Position numbers and translations under genes: made by a program. Shown here in pieces: positions 54,319 through 63,397 of a stretch of 64,000 bases of DNA. Position 1 is the stretch's first letter, and every line of letters starts with the position of its first letter. Under the pieces are notes generated by a model. The model ran no database searches and was not told where the DNA came from. It saw only the letters and a program-made list of their open reading frames with translations. Where the stretch lies: the NCBI GenBank assembly GCA_910575165.1, contig CAJTDS010000013.1, positions 1 to 64,000 on the forward strand. The letters run 5' to 3'. The DNA comes from Eggerthellaceae bacterium. GTDB lineage: Bacteria > Actinomycetota > Coriobacteriia > Coriobacteriales > Eggerthellaceae.

Positions 54319-55659
54319 ATGCGTCGTGTCATCCTAGGTCCCGGCGAGGTTTTCGGAAACGGGCATCTGAGGCGCACGGGGGCGTTCAACGCCCAGGCGC
54401 TCACGGCTGCCACGGCCATCGTTGAGGACGTGCGCGAGCGCGGGGATGAAGCCTTGCGCGAGTACACACTGCGCTTCGACGGCGTGTCTCCGGAGGCGTT
54501 TCGCGTTCCCCCCAGCCGCATAGCCGAGGCCGCCAGCCAGATCAGCGACGAGCTCTCCGACGCGCTTCGCCAGGCTGCCGCGCAGATCCGCGACTTCCAC
54601 GAGCGTCAGCGCCAGCAGAGCTGGTTCACGGTACGCCAGGACGGCGCCCTCACCGGAGCGAAGGTGACCCCGCTCGACTCCGTGGGCATCTACGTGCCGG
54701 GAGGCCGGGCCCTGTACCCCTCCACGGTGCTCATGAACGCCATCCCGGCATCGGTGGCCGGGGTGGGGCGCATCGTGGTGACGACCCCGCCTACCGCCGA
54801 CGGCACCGTGGACGCCGCCATCCTGGAGGCCTGTCGCATAGCGGGCGTGACCGAGATCTACACCGTGGGCGGCGCCCAGGCCGTGGCCGCCCTGGCCTAC
54901 GGCACCGCCTCCATCGCGCCGGTGGACAAGATAACCGGCCCTGGCAACGCCTACGTGGCCGCCGCCAAGAAGGTCGTGTCGGGCGACGTGGGCATCGACA
55001 TGATCGCGGGTCCTTCCGAGGTGTGCGTGGTGGCCGACGAGACCGCCGACCCTGCGCTCGTGGCCATAGATCTCATGGCCCAGGCCGAGCACGACCCGTT
55101 GGCCAGCTGCTATCTGGTGTGCCTGAGCGAGGGCTACGCCGACGCGGTGCTCCAGGCGGTGGAAGCGCACATGGCCCGCTCCACCCGCGCCCAGATCACC
55201 CGCGCCTCCCTGGACGAACAGGGGCTCGTCGTGGTGTGCCGGACCATGGGGCAGGCGCTGCAGGCGGTCAACGTCATCGCCCCGGAGCATCTGGAGCTGC
55301 ACGTGGTCCATGCGCTCGACTACCTGGGCGAGGTCCGCAACGCCGGCGCTATCTTTCTGGGCGAGTGGACTCCCGAGGCCGTGGGCGACTACGCGGCCGG
55401 CCCCAACCACACGCTGCCCACGGGGGGCACGGCGCGCTTCGCCTCGCCGCTTTCGGTGGACGAGTTCGTGAAGAAGTCCAGCGTCATCCAGTACTCGCCG
55501 CAGGCCTTGGCCCGCGATGCGGCCACGGTCATGGCCATCGCCGACCACGAGGGGCTGTGGGCCCATCGCGAAAGCGTGGCCCTGCGCAGGAACCTGCTCG
55601 AGACGGGTGCGCTCTTCGGGGGCGGTTCGCAGGATGCGGGCGGAGCGCTCCATGCGTAG
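54319..55659 (+). CDS. hisD: Histidinol dehydrogenase
   Basis: Last step of the pathway, oxidising histidinol to histidine in two NAD steps; zinc enzyme. 446 residues. GPGNAYVAAAKKVVSGDVGID and DLMAQAEHDPLASCYLV carry metal and substrate residues, and NHTLPTGGTARFASPLSV is diagnostic. AGGAAGG precedes the ATG, 15 bases after hisZG. Its last eight bases overlap hisC. Confidence 0.96.
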   Translation: MRRVILGPGEVFGNGHLRRTGAFNAQALTAATAIVEDVRERGDEALREYTLRFDGVSPEAFRVPPSRIAEAASQISDELSDALRQAAAQIRDFHERQRQQSWFTVRQDGALTGAKVTPLDSVGIYVPGGRALYPSTVLMNAIPASVAGVGRIVVTTPPTADGTVDAAILEACRIAGVTEIYTVGGAQAVAALAYGTASIAPVDKITGPGNAYVAAAKKVVSGDVGIDMIAGPSEVCVVADETADPALVAIDLMAQAEHDPLASCYLVCLSEGYADAVLQAVEAHMARSTRAQITRASLDEQGLVVVCRTMGQALQAVNVIAPEHLELHVVHALDYLGEVRNAGAIFLGEWTPEAVGDYAAGPNHTLPTGGTARFASPLSVDEFVKKSSVIQYSPQALARDAATVMAIADHEGLWAHRESVALRRNLLETGALFGGGSQDAGGALHA

Positions 55660-56737
55660 CGTGCGCCCTCCTGCCGCCCATCTGGCCCGGATGCAGCCCT
55701 ACGACCCGAAGTACCTGCCTGCGCGGGCGTTCCTCTCGGCCAACGAGAACCCGCTCGACGTGGAGGACAAGCTGCGCCAGGAGATCGCCCGCGAGCTGAA
55801 GCGGGTGCCGCTCAACCGCTATCCTGACCCTCTGGCCAACGAGCTGCGCGACCAGATAGCCCGGGCCTACGGCTTGCGGCGCGAGCAGGTGCTGGTGGGC
55901 AACGGCGGCGACGAGCTGCTGTTCGACGTGGCGCTGTGCTGGGGAGGCCCGGGGCGGACGTTCCTGAACCTGCCGCCGACGTTTTCGGTTTACGAAGCCA
56001 ACGCGCGCCTGACCCACACGAAGACGGAGAACGTGCCCCGGCGCGCGGACTTCTCCATCGACGAGGAGGCGGTCCTTGCCCGGGTGGCGCGCGGGGATGT
56101 CGACTACGTGGTGGTGACGAGCCCGAACAACCCCACCGGCAACGCAGCGCCCGCAGGCTTCGTCCGGCGCCTGCTGGATACCACCGACGCGCTCGTGATG
56201 GTGGACGAGGCTTACGGTGAGTTCTGCGACGAATCGGTGATGCCCTTGCTGGGCGACTACGAGAACCTGCTCGTTCTGCGCACGTTCTCGAAGGCATACG
56301 CCCTGGCCGGCGTGCGCATGGGTTACGTCTTGGGGGCGCCGACGGTGATCGAGCAGCTCTGCAAGGTGCGCCAGCCCTACTCGGTCAACGCGCTCTCCCA
56401 GACGGCGGCTTGCGCGGTGTTTCGCAATCGGGAGCGGTTCGCCCCCGCTATCAGGGGTATCGTGGCCGAGCGCGAGCGCGTGCTCGGCGAGCTTGCGGCC
56501 ATGCCCCAGGTGCACCCTTACCGAAGCGATGCGAACTTCATCCTTGTGCGCGTGCCCGACGCCCATCGGGTATGGGAGCGCCTCTACGACCGGGGCGTGC
56601 TGGTGCGCGACTTTTCGGGCAACCCGCTGACGGCCGACTGCCTGCGGGTGAGCATTGGCACCCGTCAGGAGAACAACCTGTTTCTGGGGGCCCTGGCCGA
56701 GGCGCTGGGGCCAAGCGAGCGGAAGGCGGATCGATGA
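55652..56737 (+). CDS. hisC: Histidinol-phosphate aminotransferase
   Basis: PLP enzyme making histidinol phosphate. 361 residues. SANENPLDVEDK near the start is typical, with VGNGGDELLFDVA, TSPNNPTGN, the PLP lysine in RTFSKAYALAGVRMGY, and C-terminal LRVSIGTRQEN. ATG 55652 lies inside the end of hisD; the longer frame starting at 55517 is hisD sequence in another frame. TGA overlaps the hisB ATG. Confidence 0.95.
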   Translation: MRSVRPPAAHLARMQPYDPKYLPARAFLSANENPLDVEDKLRQEIARELKRVPLNRYPDPLANELRDQIARAYGLRREQVLVGNGGDELLFDVALCWGGPGRTFLNLPPTFSVYEANARLTHTKTENVPRRADFSIDEEAVLARVARGDVDYVVVTSPNNPTGNAAPAGFVRRLLDTTDALVMVDEAYGEFCDESVMPLLGDYENLLVLRTFSKAYALAGVRMGYVLGAPTVIEQLCKVRQPYSVNALSQTAACAVFRNRERFAPAIRGIVAERERVLGELAAMPQVHPYRSDANFILVRVPDAHRVWERLYDRGVLVRDFSGNPLTADCLRVSIGTRQENNLFLGALAEALGPSERKADR

Positions 56738-57324
56738 TGCGGGAAGCTGCTGTCGAGCGAACCACCAAGGAGACCTCCGTATCGGTGCGGCTGGGTATCG
56801 ACGGGACGGGTCGGTCGCAGGTGCGCACGGGCATCGGATTCTTCGACCACATGCTCGAGGCCTTCGCCCGCCACGGATCGTTTAATCTGGACGCCGTTTG
56901 CGAGGGCGACCTTGAGGTGGACGGACACCACAGCGTGGAGGACACGGGCATCGTGCTGGGGCAGGCCTTCGCCCGGGCGCTGGGGGACAAGCGCGGCATC
57001 GTTCGCTTCGGGTCCGTTGTCCTGCCCATGGACGAGGCGCTGGTGCTGGCCGCCTGCGACATCTCCGGGCGCGGGCAGCTCCATTGGGCCGTCGACGTGC
57101 CCTGGGGCATGATCGGGGACTTCGACTCGTCGCTGGCCAAGGAGTTCTTCATCGCCTTCGCCTCCAACGCCGGGGTGACGCTGCACGTGCGCCAGCTGGC
57201 CGGCGAGAACGCCCACCATATCGTGGAGGCCGCCTTCAAGGCCGTGGCGCGCGCGCTTCGCCAGGCGGTAGCCGTGGATGCGCGGCACCCCGAGGAGCTT
57301 CCCAGCACGAAGGGCGTGCTGTGA
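56734..57324 (+). CDS. hisB: Imidazoleglycerol-phosphate dehydratase
   Basis: Manganese enzyme removing water from IGP. 196 residues; monofunctional, with no HisN phosphatase half. Metal-binding signatures are FFDHMLEAFARHG, DGHHSVEDTGIVLGQAF and GENAHHIVEAAFKA. Either ATG of the ATGATG pair could start it. It ends at TGATG, sharing a base with hisH. Confidence 0.96.
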   Translation: MMREAAVERTTKETSVSVRLGIDGTGRSQVRTGIGFFDHMLEAFARHGSFNLDAVCEGDLEVDGHHSVEDTGIVLGQAFARALGDKRGIVRFGSVVLPMDEALVLAACDISGRGQLHWAVDVPWGMIGDFDSSLAKEFFIAFASNAGVTLHVRQLAGENAHHIVEAAFKAVARALRQAVAVDARHPEELPSTKGVL

Positions 57325-58004
57325 TGACCATCGCCGTCGTCGACTACCACAAGGGAAACCTGTTGTCGGTGCAGCGGGGGCTTCAGGCTGCCGGTGCCCA
57401 AGTGGCGGTGACCGACCGCGCAAGCGACATCGCTTCCGCCGGCGCCATCGTGCTGCCGGGCGTGGGCGCCTTCGCCGACGCCGCCGACACGCTGCGCAGG
57501 CTGGGGCTGGACGGGCTTCTGCGCCGCCGGGTGGCCGAGGGCGCGCCTTTTCTGGGCATCTGCCTGGGCATGCACCTCATGTTCGAAGAGGGGGTGGAAG
57601 GCGCTCCCGAGCCCGACGACGAGGAGTCTTCCCATAACGCCGTCGGCCTGGGCATCCTGCCCGGGGTGGTTGGCTGCCTTCCCAGAACCGACGAGGCGGG
57701 CAACCCTTACAAGATTCCCCATGTGGGGTGGAACACCGTGTCGCTTGCGGGGGAGGGCGCCGATTCGTCGGCCGCCTCTGCGCTCTTCGACGGCATCCCC
57801 GACGGCGAGTACTTCTACTTCACCCACAGCTACGCGGTGCCCGACGGCCCCTTCGTCATCGGGCGCACGCGCCACAGCGTGCGCTTCCCCAGCGCGGTGC
57901 GCTACGGCGATCGCGCCTTCGGAGTGCAGTTCCATCCGGAGAAGAGCTCTGAAGCGGGTCATCGGCTGCTTCGGAACTTCGTCTCGCTTGCCCAGGAAGG
58001 CTAG
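57324..58004 (+). CDS. hisH: Imidazole glycerol phosphate synthase glutaminase subunit
   Basis: Glutaminase that supplies ammonia to HisF. 226 residues. Catalytic Cys in [15 protein letters not shown]; His and Glu in [20 protein letters not shown]; glycine-rich [10 protein letters not shown]-like text [12 protein letters not shown] stretch EPDDEESSH (about 90-100) is an insertion relative to short forms. Overlaps hisB by one base. Confidence 0.96.
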   Translation: MTIAVVDYHKGNLLSVQRGLQAAGAQVAVTDRASDIASAGAIVLPGVGAFADAADTLRRLGLDGLLRRRVAEGAPFLGICLGMHLMFEEGVEGAPEPDDEESSHNAVGLGILPGVVGCLPRTDEAGNPYKIPHVGWNTVSLAGEGADSSAASALFDGIPDGEYFYFTHSYAVPDGPFVIGRTRHSVRFPSAVRYGDRAFGVQFHPEKSSEAGHRLLRNFVSLAQEG

Positions 58005-58010
58005 GTGCCC

Positions 58011-58757
58011 ATGTATCTGCTACCGGCGATCGACATCCTCGGCGGGAAGGCCGTGCGCCTGATGAAGGGCGACTACGACCGGGTGACCGTCTACAACGAC
58101 GACCCCGTGGCCCAGGCCCGCGCCTTCGCGGAGCAGGGCGCGTCGTGGCTGCACGTGGTCGATTTGGACGGCGCCCGTTCGGGGCTGCCCGAGAACATCG
58201 CCGCCATCGAGGCCATCGTGTCGGCCACGGGGCTTTCGGTGGAGGTGGGCGGCGGCGTCCGCTCCCTGGCCACCGTGCGCCGCCTGGCCGACGCCGGGGT
58301 ATCCCGCATCGTGCTGGGAACGGCGCTCGTGGCCGACGAGGCCTTCGCCCGCGACGCAGCCTTCGAGTTCGGCGATCTGCTGGCCGCAGGCATCGACGCC
58401 CGAGGGGGAGAGGTGGCCGTGGCCGGCTGGCGGCAGGGAACGGGCCGCGACGCCTGCGAGCTGGCGCGGGCCATGGCGAAGCTGGGCTACCGTCATCTGG
58501 TCTACACCGACATCGCCCGCGACGGTATGCAGACCGGCATCGATCCGGCCGCCTACAAGGCCATGGCCGAGGCGTTCGGGCATCCGGTCATCGCCAGCGG
58601 GGGCGTGGCCGGCGTATCCGACATCGAGGCGCTCGCCCCCATTGCGCGGCATATCGAGGGCGTGATCGCGGGCCGCGCCGTCTACGAGGGCTCCCTGTCC
58701 GTCGAAGAGGGCGTGCGGGCGTGCGCAGCGGCCACGGAGGCGGGGCGCCCATGCTAG
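58011..58757 (+). CDS. hisA: ProFAR isomerase HisA
   Basis: TIM-barrel isomerase (Amadori rearrangement of ProFAR to PRFAR). About 248 residues. Catalytic Asp in [15 protein letters not shown] and a second in [13 protein letters not shown]; phosphate loops VEVGGGVRS and [14 protein letters not shown] 58011 or GTG 58005 may be used; AGGAAGG at 57994-58000 fits both. Overlaps hisF by seven bases. A PriA-type dual role with TrpF, known in other actinobacteria, cannot be excluded. Confidence 0.94.
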   Translation: MYLLPAIDILGGKAVRLMKGDYDRVTVYNDDPVAQARAFAEQGASWLHVVDLDGARSGLPENIAAIEAIVSATGLSVEVGGGVRSLATVRRLADAGVSRIVLGTALVADEAFARDAAFEFGDLLAAGIDARGGEVAVAGWRQGTGRDACELARAMAKLGYRHLVYTDIARDGMQTGIDPAAYKAMAEAFGHPVIASGGVAGVSDIEALAPIARHIEGVIAGRAVYEGSLSVEEGVRACAAATEAGRPC

Positions 58758-59515
58758 CGAAGCGCGTGATCCCGTGCCTGGACGTGGCCGGCGGGCGGGT
58801 GGTCAAGGGTGTGAACTTCGTGGGCCTGCGCGATGCGGGAGACCCTATCGAGCTGGCCGAACTCTACGACGCCCAGAAGGCCGACGAGGTGGTGTTCCTG
58901 GACATCACCGCCACCTCCGACAAGCGCGCGACCGCCCAGGAGCTGGCCAGCCGCGCTTCTGCGTCGCTGCATCTGCCCTATTGCGTAGGAGGCGGCTTCC
59001 GAAGCGTCGAAGACATGCGCTCCATGATCGCTGCCGGCGCCGACAAGGTGTCGGTGAACAGCGCCGCCGTAGCCGACCCCTCCCTCATATCCCGGGCCGC
59101 CGCGGCGTTCGGCAGCCAGGCGGTGGTGGTGGCCGTGGACGCCAAGGCGGTGGCGGGCAGGCCCAACCGCTGGGAGGTCTACGTGGCAGGTGGGCGCAAG
59201 GCCACGGGAATCGACGCCGTGGCCTGGGCTGCTCAGGCGGCCCGCGCTGGTGCCGGCGAGATCCTGCTCACCTCCATGGACCGCGACGGCAGCCGCGAGG
59301 GGTTCGACTGCGCGCTCACCCGCGCCGTGGCCCGCGCCGTGGACATCCCGGTCATCGCCAGCGGCGGCGTGGGGTGCCTGGAGCATTTCGCCCAGGGGAT
59401 CTTGGAGGGGGAGGCCGACGCGGTGCTGGCTGCGAGCGTCTTCCACTTCGGCGAGTTCACCATCTCCCAGGTCAAGGAGTCCATGCGCTCCTTCGGAATC
59501 CCCGTGCGGCTGTAG
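58751..59515 (+). CDS. hisF: Imidazole glycerol phosphate synthase cyclase subunit
   Basis: Cyclase partner of HisH producing IGP and AICAR. 254 residues. [20 protein letters not shown] holds the first catalytic Asp, [15 protein letters not shown] the second; phosphate loops are [10 protein letters not shown] and ASGGVG. Last gene of the his operon: hisI and hisE, which act between hisG and hisA, are not here. Confidence 0.96.
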   Translation: MLAKRVIPCLDVAGGRVVKGVNFVGLRDAGDPIELAELYDAQKADEVVFLDITATSDKRATAQELASRASASLHLPYCVGGGFRSVEDMRSMIAAGADKVSVNSAAVADPSLISRAAAAFGSQAVVVAVDAKAVAGRPNRWEVYVAGGRKATGIDAVAWAAQAARAGAGEILLTSMDRDGSREGFDCALTRAVARAVDIPVIASGGVGCLEHFAQGILEGEADAVLAASVFHFGEFTISQVKESMRSFGIPVRL

Positions 59516-59542
59516 CGCGCCTCGGCTGCTGCTGTGTTTTTC

Positions 59543-59571
59543 TTGCAGCGCCTGCGGGCTTGCGCTACTAT
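59543..59571 (+). promoter_or_regulatory. Promoter of the transaldolase-rho unit
   Basis: TTGCAG at 59543-59548, 17-base spacer, TACTAT at 59566-59571. The leader to GTG 59730 is about 150 bases and shows no clear element. Confidence 0.55.
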
Positions 59572-59729
59572 GGGCAGGTGGATTCTTCAAGGCTCCCTTT
59601 GCGCCGTCGCCATGCCGGCGCCCATCGGGAGCGTACGTCTGTCTTTCACATCAGTCCAAGAGAACAGGTGTCTTGCTGCGCGTCGTTGGCGCATGGGAAA
59701 CGGTAAGCCTTGCAAGGGAAGGGGAACGC

Positions 59730-60410
59730 GTGAAGTTTTTCCTGGATACGGCCGATTTGGCGGAAATCGAGGAGGCGGCGAGCTGGGGCGTGCTCGCGGG
59801 GGTGACCACGAACCCGACGCTCTACGCCCGCACCGGCGGCTCGGTGGATGACTTCCACAGCCATATCAAGCGCATCTGCGACGTGGTGGACGGCCCCGTC
59901 TCCGCCGAGAGCGTCGCCATGACCCGCGACGACATCGTCGCCGACGGACGGGTTCTGGCCGCCTTGGCCCCCAACGTGGTGGTAAAGGTCCCCACCACCA
60001 TCGAAGGCCTGGCCGCCACGCGCCAGCTGGCGCAGGAGGGCATCCCCGTGAACATGACGCTGTGCTTCACGGTGCCCCAGGCCATCATGGCCGCCCGGGC
60101 CGGCGCCCGCTACATCAGCCCCTTCGTAGGCCGTTTCGACGACATCTCCGAGGACGGCCTGGCCCAGCTGGCCGACGTGGTGACCGCCATCGGCAACTAC
60201 GACTTCACCGACAGCACCGTGGACGGACAGCAGATCGAGATCATCGCCGCCTCCGTGCGCAGCCCCCACCATGTGGCCCAGGCGGCGCTCATGGGGGCCG
60301 ACATCGCCACGGTGCCCTTCGCAGCCCTGAAGAAGTGCGTGCAGCATCCCCTGACCGATCGCGGCCTGGATGCTTTCATGAAGGATTGGGAGAAAGTTAA
60401 GAACGCATGA
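59730..60410 (+). CDS. tal: Transaldolase (TalC/MipB type)
   Basis: Transfers dihydroxyacetone units between sugar phosphates in the pentose pathway. 226 residues, short decameric class. MKFFLDTADLAEIEEA and GVTTNPTLYA start it; the Schiff-base lysine is in NVVVKVPTTIEG. SAES and SPFVGRFDD have Glu and Phe where fructose-6-phosphate aldolases have Gln and Tyr, supporting transaldolase. GTG 59730 has AAGGGAAGGGG upstream. Its TGA overlaps the rho ATG. Confidence 0.9.
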   Translation: MKFFLDTADLAEIEEAASWGVLAGVTTNPTLYARTGGSVDDFHSHIKRICDVVDGPVSAESVAMTRDDIVADGRVLAALAPNVVVKVPTTIEGLAATRQLAQEGIPVNMTLCFTVPQAIMAARAGARYISPFVGRFDDISEDGLAQLADVVTAIGNYDFTDSTVDGQQIEIIAASVRSPHHVAQAALMGADIATVPFAALKKCVQHPLTDRGLDAFMKDWEKVKNA

Positions 60411-62275
60411 GCGAAGAAGCAGTAACCGCGGAGGGGCGCCCCGCCGCCGCCGCCCCGGCCCGTAAGACGCGCACCCGCGCCTCCGCCTCCTCCGCCTCCG
60501 ACGCCTCCGGCTCCTCGGAGAGCGCGCCCGCCGAGGCCCCCAAGCGCAAGCGCGGCCGTCCGCGCAAGGCCGACGCGGAGCAGGCGAAGGTCGCCGAGAG
60601 CGCCGAGAGCGCCGCTTCGGCTGACGAGGCTCCCAAGCCCCGTCGCGGCCGCCCGCCCAAGGCCAAGCAGGACGCGGCGGAGCAGGCGAGCACCGAGAAC
60701 CGCGCGCCTGCGGACGATGCGGCCCCCCGCTCCGAAGGCGAGTCGCAGCGCCCCCAGGGCCGCGTGCGCCGCAAGAGCGTGAAGGTGCAGCACCAGGACG
60801 CCGCGCGCAGCGCCGACCGCCCCCAGCCCCGACCGGCCTCGGGCACCCAAAGCCAGAAGCAGCAGGGTCGCCAGAAGCAGCAGGGCAAGGGCAACCGCGG
60901 CCAGCAGCCCTACGGCAACCAGGGAAACCAGGGCGGCAACCGCAAGCAGCACGGCCGCCACAACAACCAGCAGCGCGAGATGGTTCCCAGCGTGAACAAG
61001 GAAGAGCTGGCCAAGCTCAAGGTTGCCGAGCTGCGCGAGAAGGCCTCCTCGCTGGGCCTCGACGGCGCCGGCATGAAGAAGGCCGAGCTCGTGGAAGCCG
61101 TGTTCCAGGCGGCGGTGCGCGCCGAGGGCTTCAAGGACGCCACGGGCGTCTTGGACATCATGCCCGACGGCTACGGCTTCCTGCGCACGAGCGGCTATTT
61201 GCCCGGCGAGGACGACTGCTTCATCAGCACGCAGTTCATCCGTCGCTTCGGCCTGCGCAAGGGCGATATGGTCTCCGGCCAGACGCGCCCGGCGCGCCCC
61301 AACGACAAGTACGGCGCCCTGCAGAAGATCACCGCGGTCAACGGCCGCGACCCCGAAGAGGCCGCCCATCGCGTGCGCTTCGGCGACCTTACGCCGGTTT
61401 ATCCCGACGAGTGCCTGGTCATGGAGCACGGCAAGAGCGCCGTCACCGCCCGCGTCATCGACTTGGTGTCTCCCATCGGCAAGGGCCAGCGCGGCTTGAT
61501 CGTGTCGCCCCCCAAGGCCGGCAAGACCACCATCCTGAAGGACATCGCGGCCTCCATCACGGCCAACAACCCCGAGGTGCACCTCATGTGCCTTCTGGTG
61601 GACGAGCGTCCCGAGGAAGTTACCGACATGCAGCGCAGCATCAAGGGCGAGGTCATCTCCTCCACCTTCGACATGCCCACGGAGAACCATATCGCCGTGG
61701 CCGAGCTGGTCATCGAGCGCGCGAAGCGCTTGGTTGAGGAGGGCCGCGACGTGGTCATCCTGCTCGACTCCATCACGCGCCTCGCCCGCGCCTACAACCT
61801 GGCCCAGCCTGCCAGCGGGCGCATCCTGTCCGGCGGCGTGGACTCCACGGCCCTCTACCCGCCGAAGCGCTTTTTGGGCGCGGCCCGCAACATCGAGAAC
61901 GGCGGCAGCCTCACCATCCTGGCGTCCGCGCTGGTGGATACGGGCTCGAAGATGGACGAGGTCATCTTCGAGGAGTTCAAGGGTACCGGCAACATGGAGC
62001 TCAAGCTCGACCGCAACCTGGCCGACCGCCGCATCTTCCCGGCCATCGACCCGGTGGCTTCCGGCACCCGCAAGGAGGAGCTGCTCATGGACCCGCAGAT
62101 GGCCACCCTGGTGTGGGGCGTGCGCCGCATCCTCTCGAACATGAACTCCACGGAGCGCTCCATGGACATGCTGATCAAATCGCTCAAGCAGACCGAGACC
62201 AACGAGGAGTTCCTCATCCGCACCGCCCGCAAGGCCAACCGCAGCGCCAAGGGCGAGGGCGTGGCGGAGCTGTAG
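60407..62275 (+). CDS. rho: Transcription termination factor Rho with AT-hook-like and Q/N-rich insert
   Basis: Hexameric RNA helicase ending transcription. 622 residues versus about 420 in E. coli. The first about 190 residues are low complexity: RKRGRPRK (47-54) and RRGRPPK (79-85) resemble AT-hooks, and about 144-190 is rich in Gln, Asn and Gly. Then come the Rho N-terminal helix bundle (LAKLKVAELREKASSLGL), the primary RNA-binding fold (TGVLDIMPDGYGFLRT), P-loop PPKAGKTT, and the secondary site. Actinobacterial Rho often has charged inserts; the Q/N stretch recalls the prion-like domain reported for Clostridium botulinum Rho. ATGA overlap with tal. Confidence 0.95.
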   Translation: MSEEAVTAEGRPAAAAPARKTRTRASASSASDASGSSESAPAEAPKRKRGRPRKADAEQAKVAESAESAASADEAPKPRRGRPPKAKQDAAEQASTENRAPADDAAPRSEGESQRPQGRVRRKSVKVQHQDAARSADRPQPRPASGTQSQKQQGRQKQQGKGNRGQQPYGNQGNQGGNRKQHGRHNNQQREMVPSVNKEELAKLKVAELREKASSLGLDGAGMKKAELVEAVFQAAVRAEGFKDATGVLDIMPDGYGFLRTSGYLPGEDDCFISTQFIRRFGLRKGDMVSGQTRPARPNDKYGALQKITAVNGRDPEEAAHRVRFGDLTPVYPDECLVMEHGKSAVTARVIDLVSPIGKGQRGLIVSPPKAGKTTILKDIAASITANNPEVHLMCLLVDERPEEVTDMQRSIKGEVISSTFDMPTENHIAVAELVIERAKRLVEEGRDVVILLDSITRLARAYNLAQPASGRILSGGVDSTALYPPKRFLGAARNIENGGSLTILASALVDTGSKMDEVIFEEFKGTGNMELKLDRNLADRRIFPAIDPVASGTRKEELLMDPQMATLVWGVRRILSNMNSTERSMDMLIKSLKQTETNEEFLIRTARKANRSAKGEGVAEL

Positions 62276-62293
62276 GCCTGAAGGGGAGAGCGC

Positions 62294-63397
62294 ATGGACG
62301 ACAACGTGAATCGCGGGCAGTACCCGGGCCAGGCCGCCGTACCGCCGCCGCAGCCGGCCTCCTTCGTGCCTCCGTCCGCAGCGCCGGGCGCACCGCAGTG
62401 GGGTCCGTACGGAGCTTGCGGGCAGCCGGTCTACGCGGTTCCCGCCCAGCCGCGGCAGTCCCGGGGCTGGGTGGTCGGCATCGTGGTGGCGCTGTGCGTA
62501 TGCCTTGTACTCGTGGTGGGCATGGGCTCGTGCACGGCCCTCTTCGCATCGTCGTTCGGAGCGCTTGGGTCCTCGTCGCTCTACGACGGGGCCGAGTTCC
62601 TCGAGCGCGACACCGTTGCGGTCATCGACATGAGCGGCACTATCCAGTACGACGGAACCACCTGCAGCCCGGAGGGGCTGAAGGCCCAGCTCGATATCGC
62701 CAGCGAGAACCCCCATATCAAAGCCGTGGTGCTTCGGGTCGATTCGGGCGGCGGCGTGTCCACGGCGGGGGAGGAGATGTCGGTGCTCGTGCGCGACTTC
62801 GACAAGCCCATCGTGGTCTCCACGGCATCGCTCAACGCCAGCGCCGCCTACGAGATATCCAGCCAGGCCGACTGCATCTTCGTGGCCAAGTCCTCCTTCG
62901 TGGGGGCCATCGGCACGCTGATGCAGGTGACCGACCTGTCCGATCTCATGGAGAAGCTGGGTATATCCATCGACACCATCGCGTCGGCCGACAGCAAGGA
63001 TTCCAGCTACGGCTACCGCCCGCTCACCGAGGAGGAGCGCCAGTACTACCAGGACCAGGTTAACGCGGTGAATGACCAGTTCATCGAAACCGTTGCCGAA
63101 GGGCGCGGCATGAGCACCGAAGAGGTGCGCGAGCTGGCGACGGGCATGACGTTTCTGGGGACCGAGGCGGTGGACAACGGGCTGGCCGACCGGATAGGCT
63201 ACGAGGACGACGCCGTGGCTTACGCGGCCCAGCTCGCCGGTCTTTCCGGCTGCGATGTCTACCACCTGGGCGGATACTCGTCCGATCTCTCGCAGCTGCT
63301 CGACCTTCTCTCCGAGGGCAAACCCTCCCTTGACGGCGAGACGCTGCTCGGATTGCTCGGTTCGTCTTCGGAAGGAGCATTGAATGGCGACCGATAA
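62294..63397 (+). CDS. sppA: Signal peptide peptidase SppA-type serine protease
   Basis: Membrane-anchored S49 protease digesting leftover signal peptides. 367 residues. A Pro/Ala-rich cytoplasmic start (about 1-55) precedes one helix (GIVVALCVCLVLVVGMG). The protease domain shows VLRVDSGGGVSTAGEEM, the nucleophile Ser in NASAAYEISSQADCIF, and the general-base Lys in ADSKDSSYGYRPLTEEER. The usual ASGGY around the Ser is here ASAAY. AAGGGGAGAG precedes the ATG; the end overlaps the metG-like gene by 14 bases. Confidence 0.9.
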   Translation: MDDNVNRGQYPGQAAVPPPQPASFVPPSAAPGAPQWGPYGACGQPVYAVPAQPRQSRGWVVGIVVALCVCLVLVVGMGSCTALFASSFGALGSSSLYDGAEFLERDTVAVIDMSGTIQYDGTTCSPEGLKAQLDIASENPHIKAVVLRVDSGGGVSTAGEEMSVLVRDFDKPIVVSTASLNASAAYEISSQADCIFVAKSSFVGAIGTLMQVTDLSDLMEKLGISIDTIASADSKDSSYGYRPLTEEERQYYQDQVNAVNDQFIETVAEGRGMSTEEVRELATGMTFLGTEAVDNGLADRIGYEDDAVAYAAQLAGLSGCDVYHLGGYSSDLSQLLDLLSEGKPSLDGETLLGLLGSSSEGALNGDR

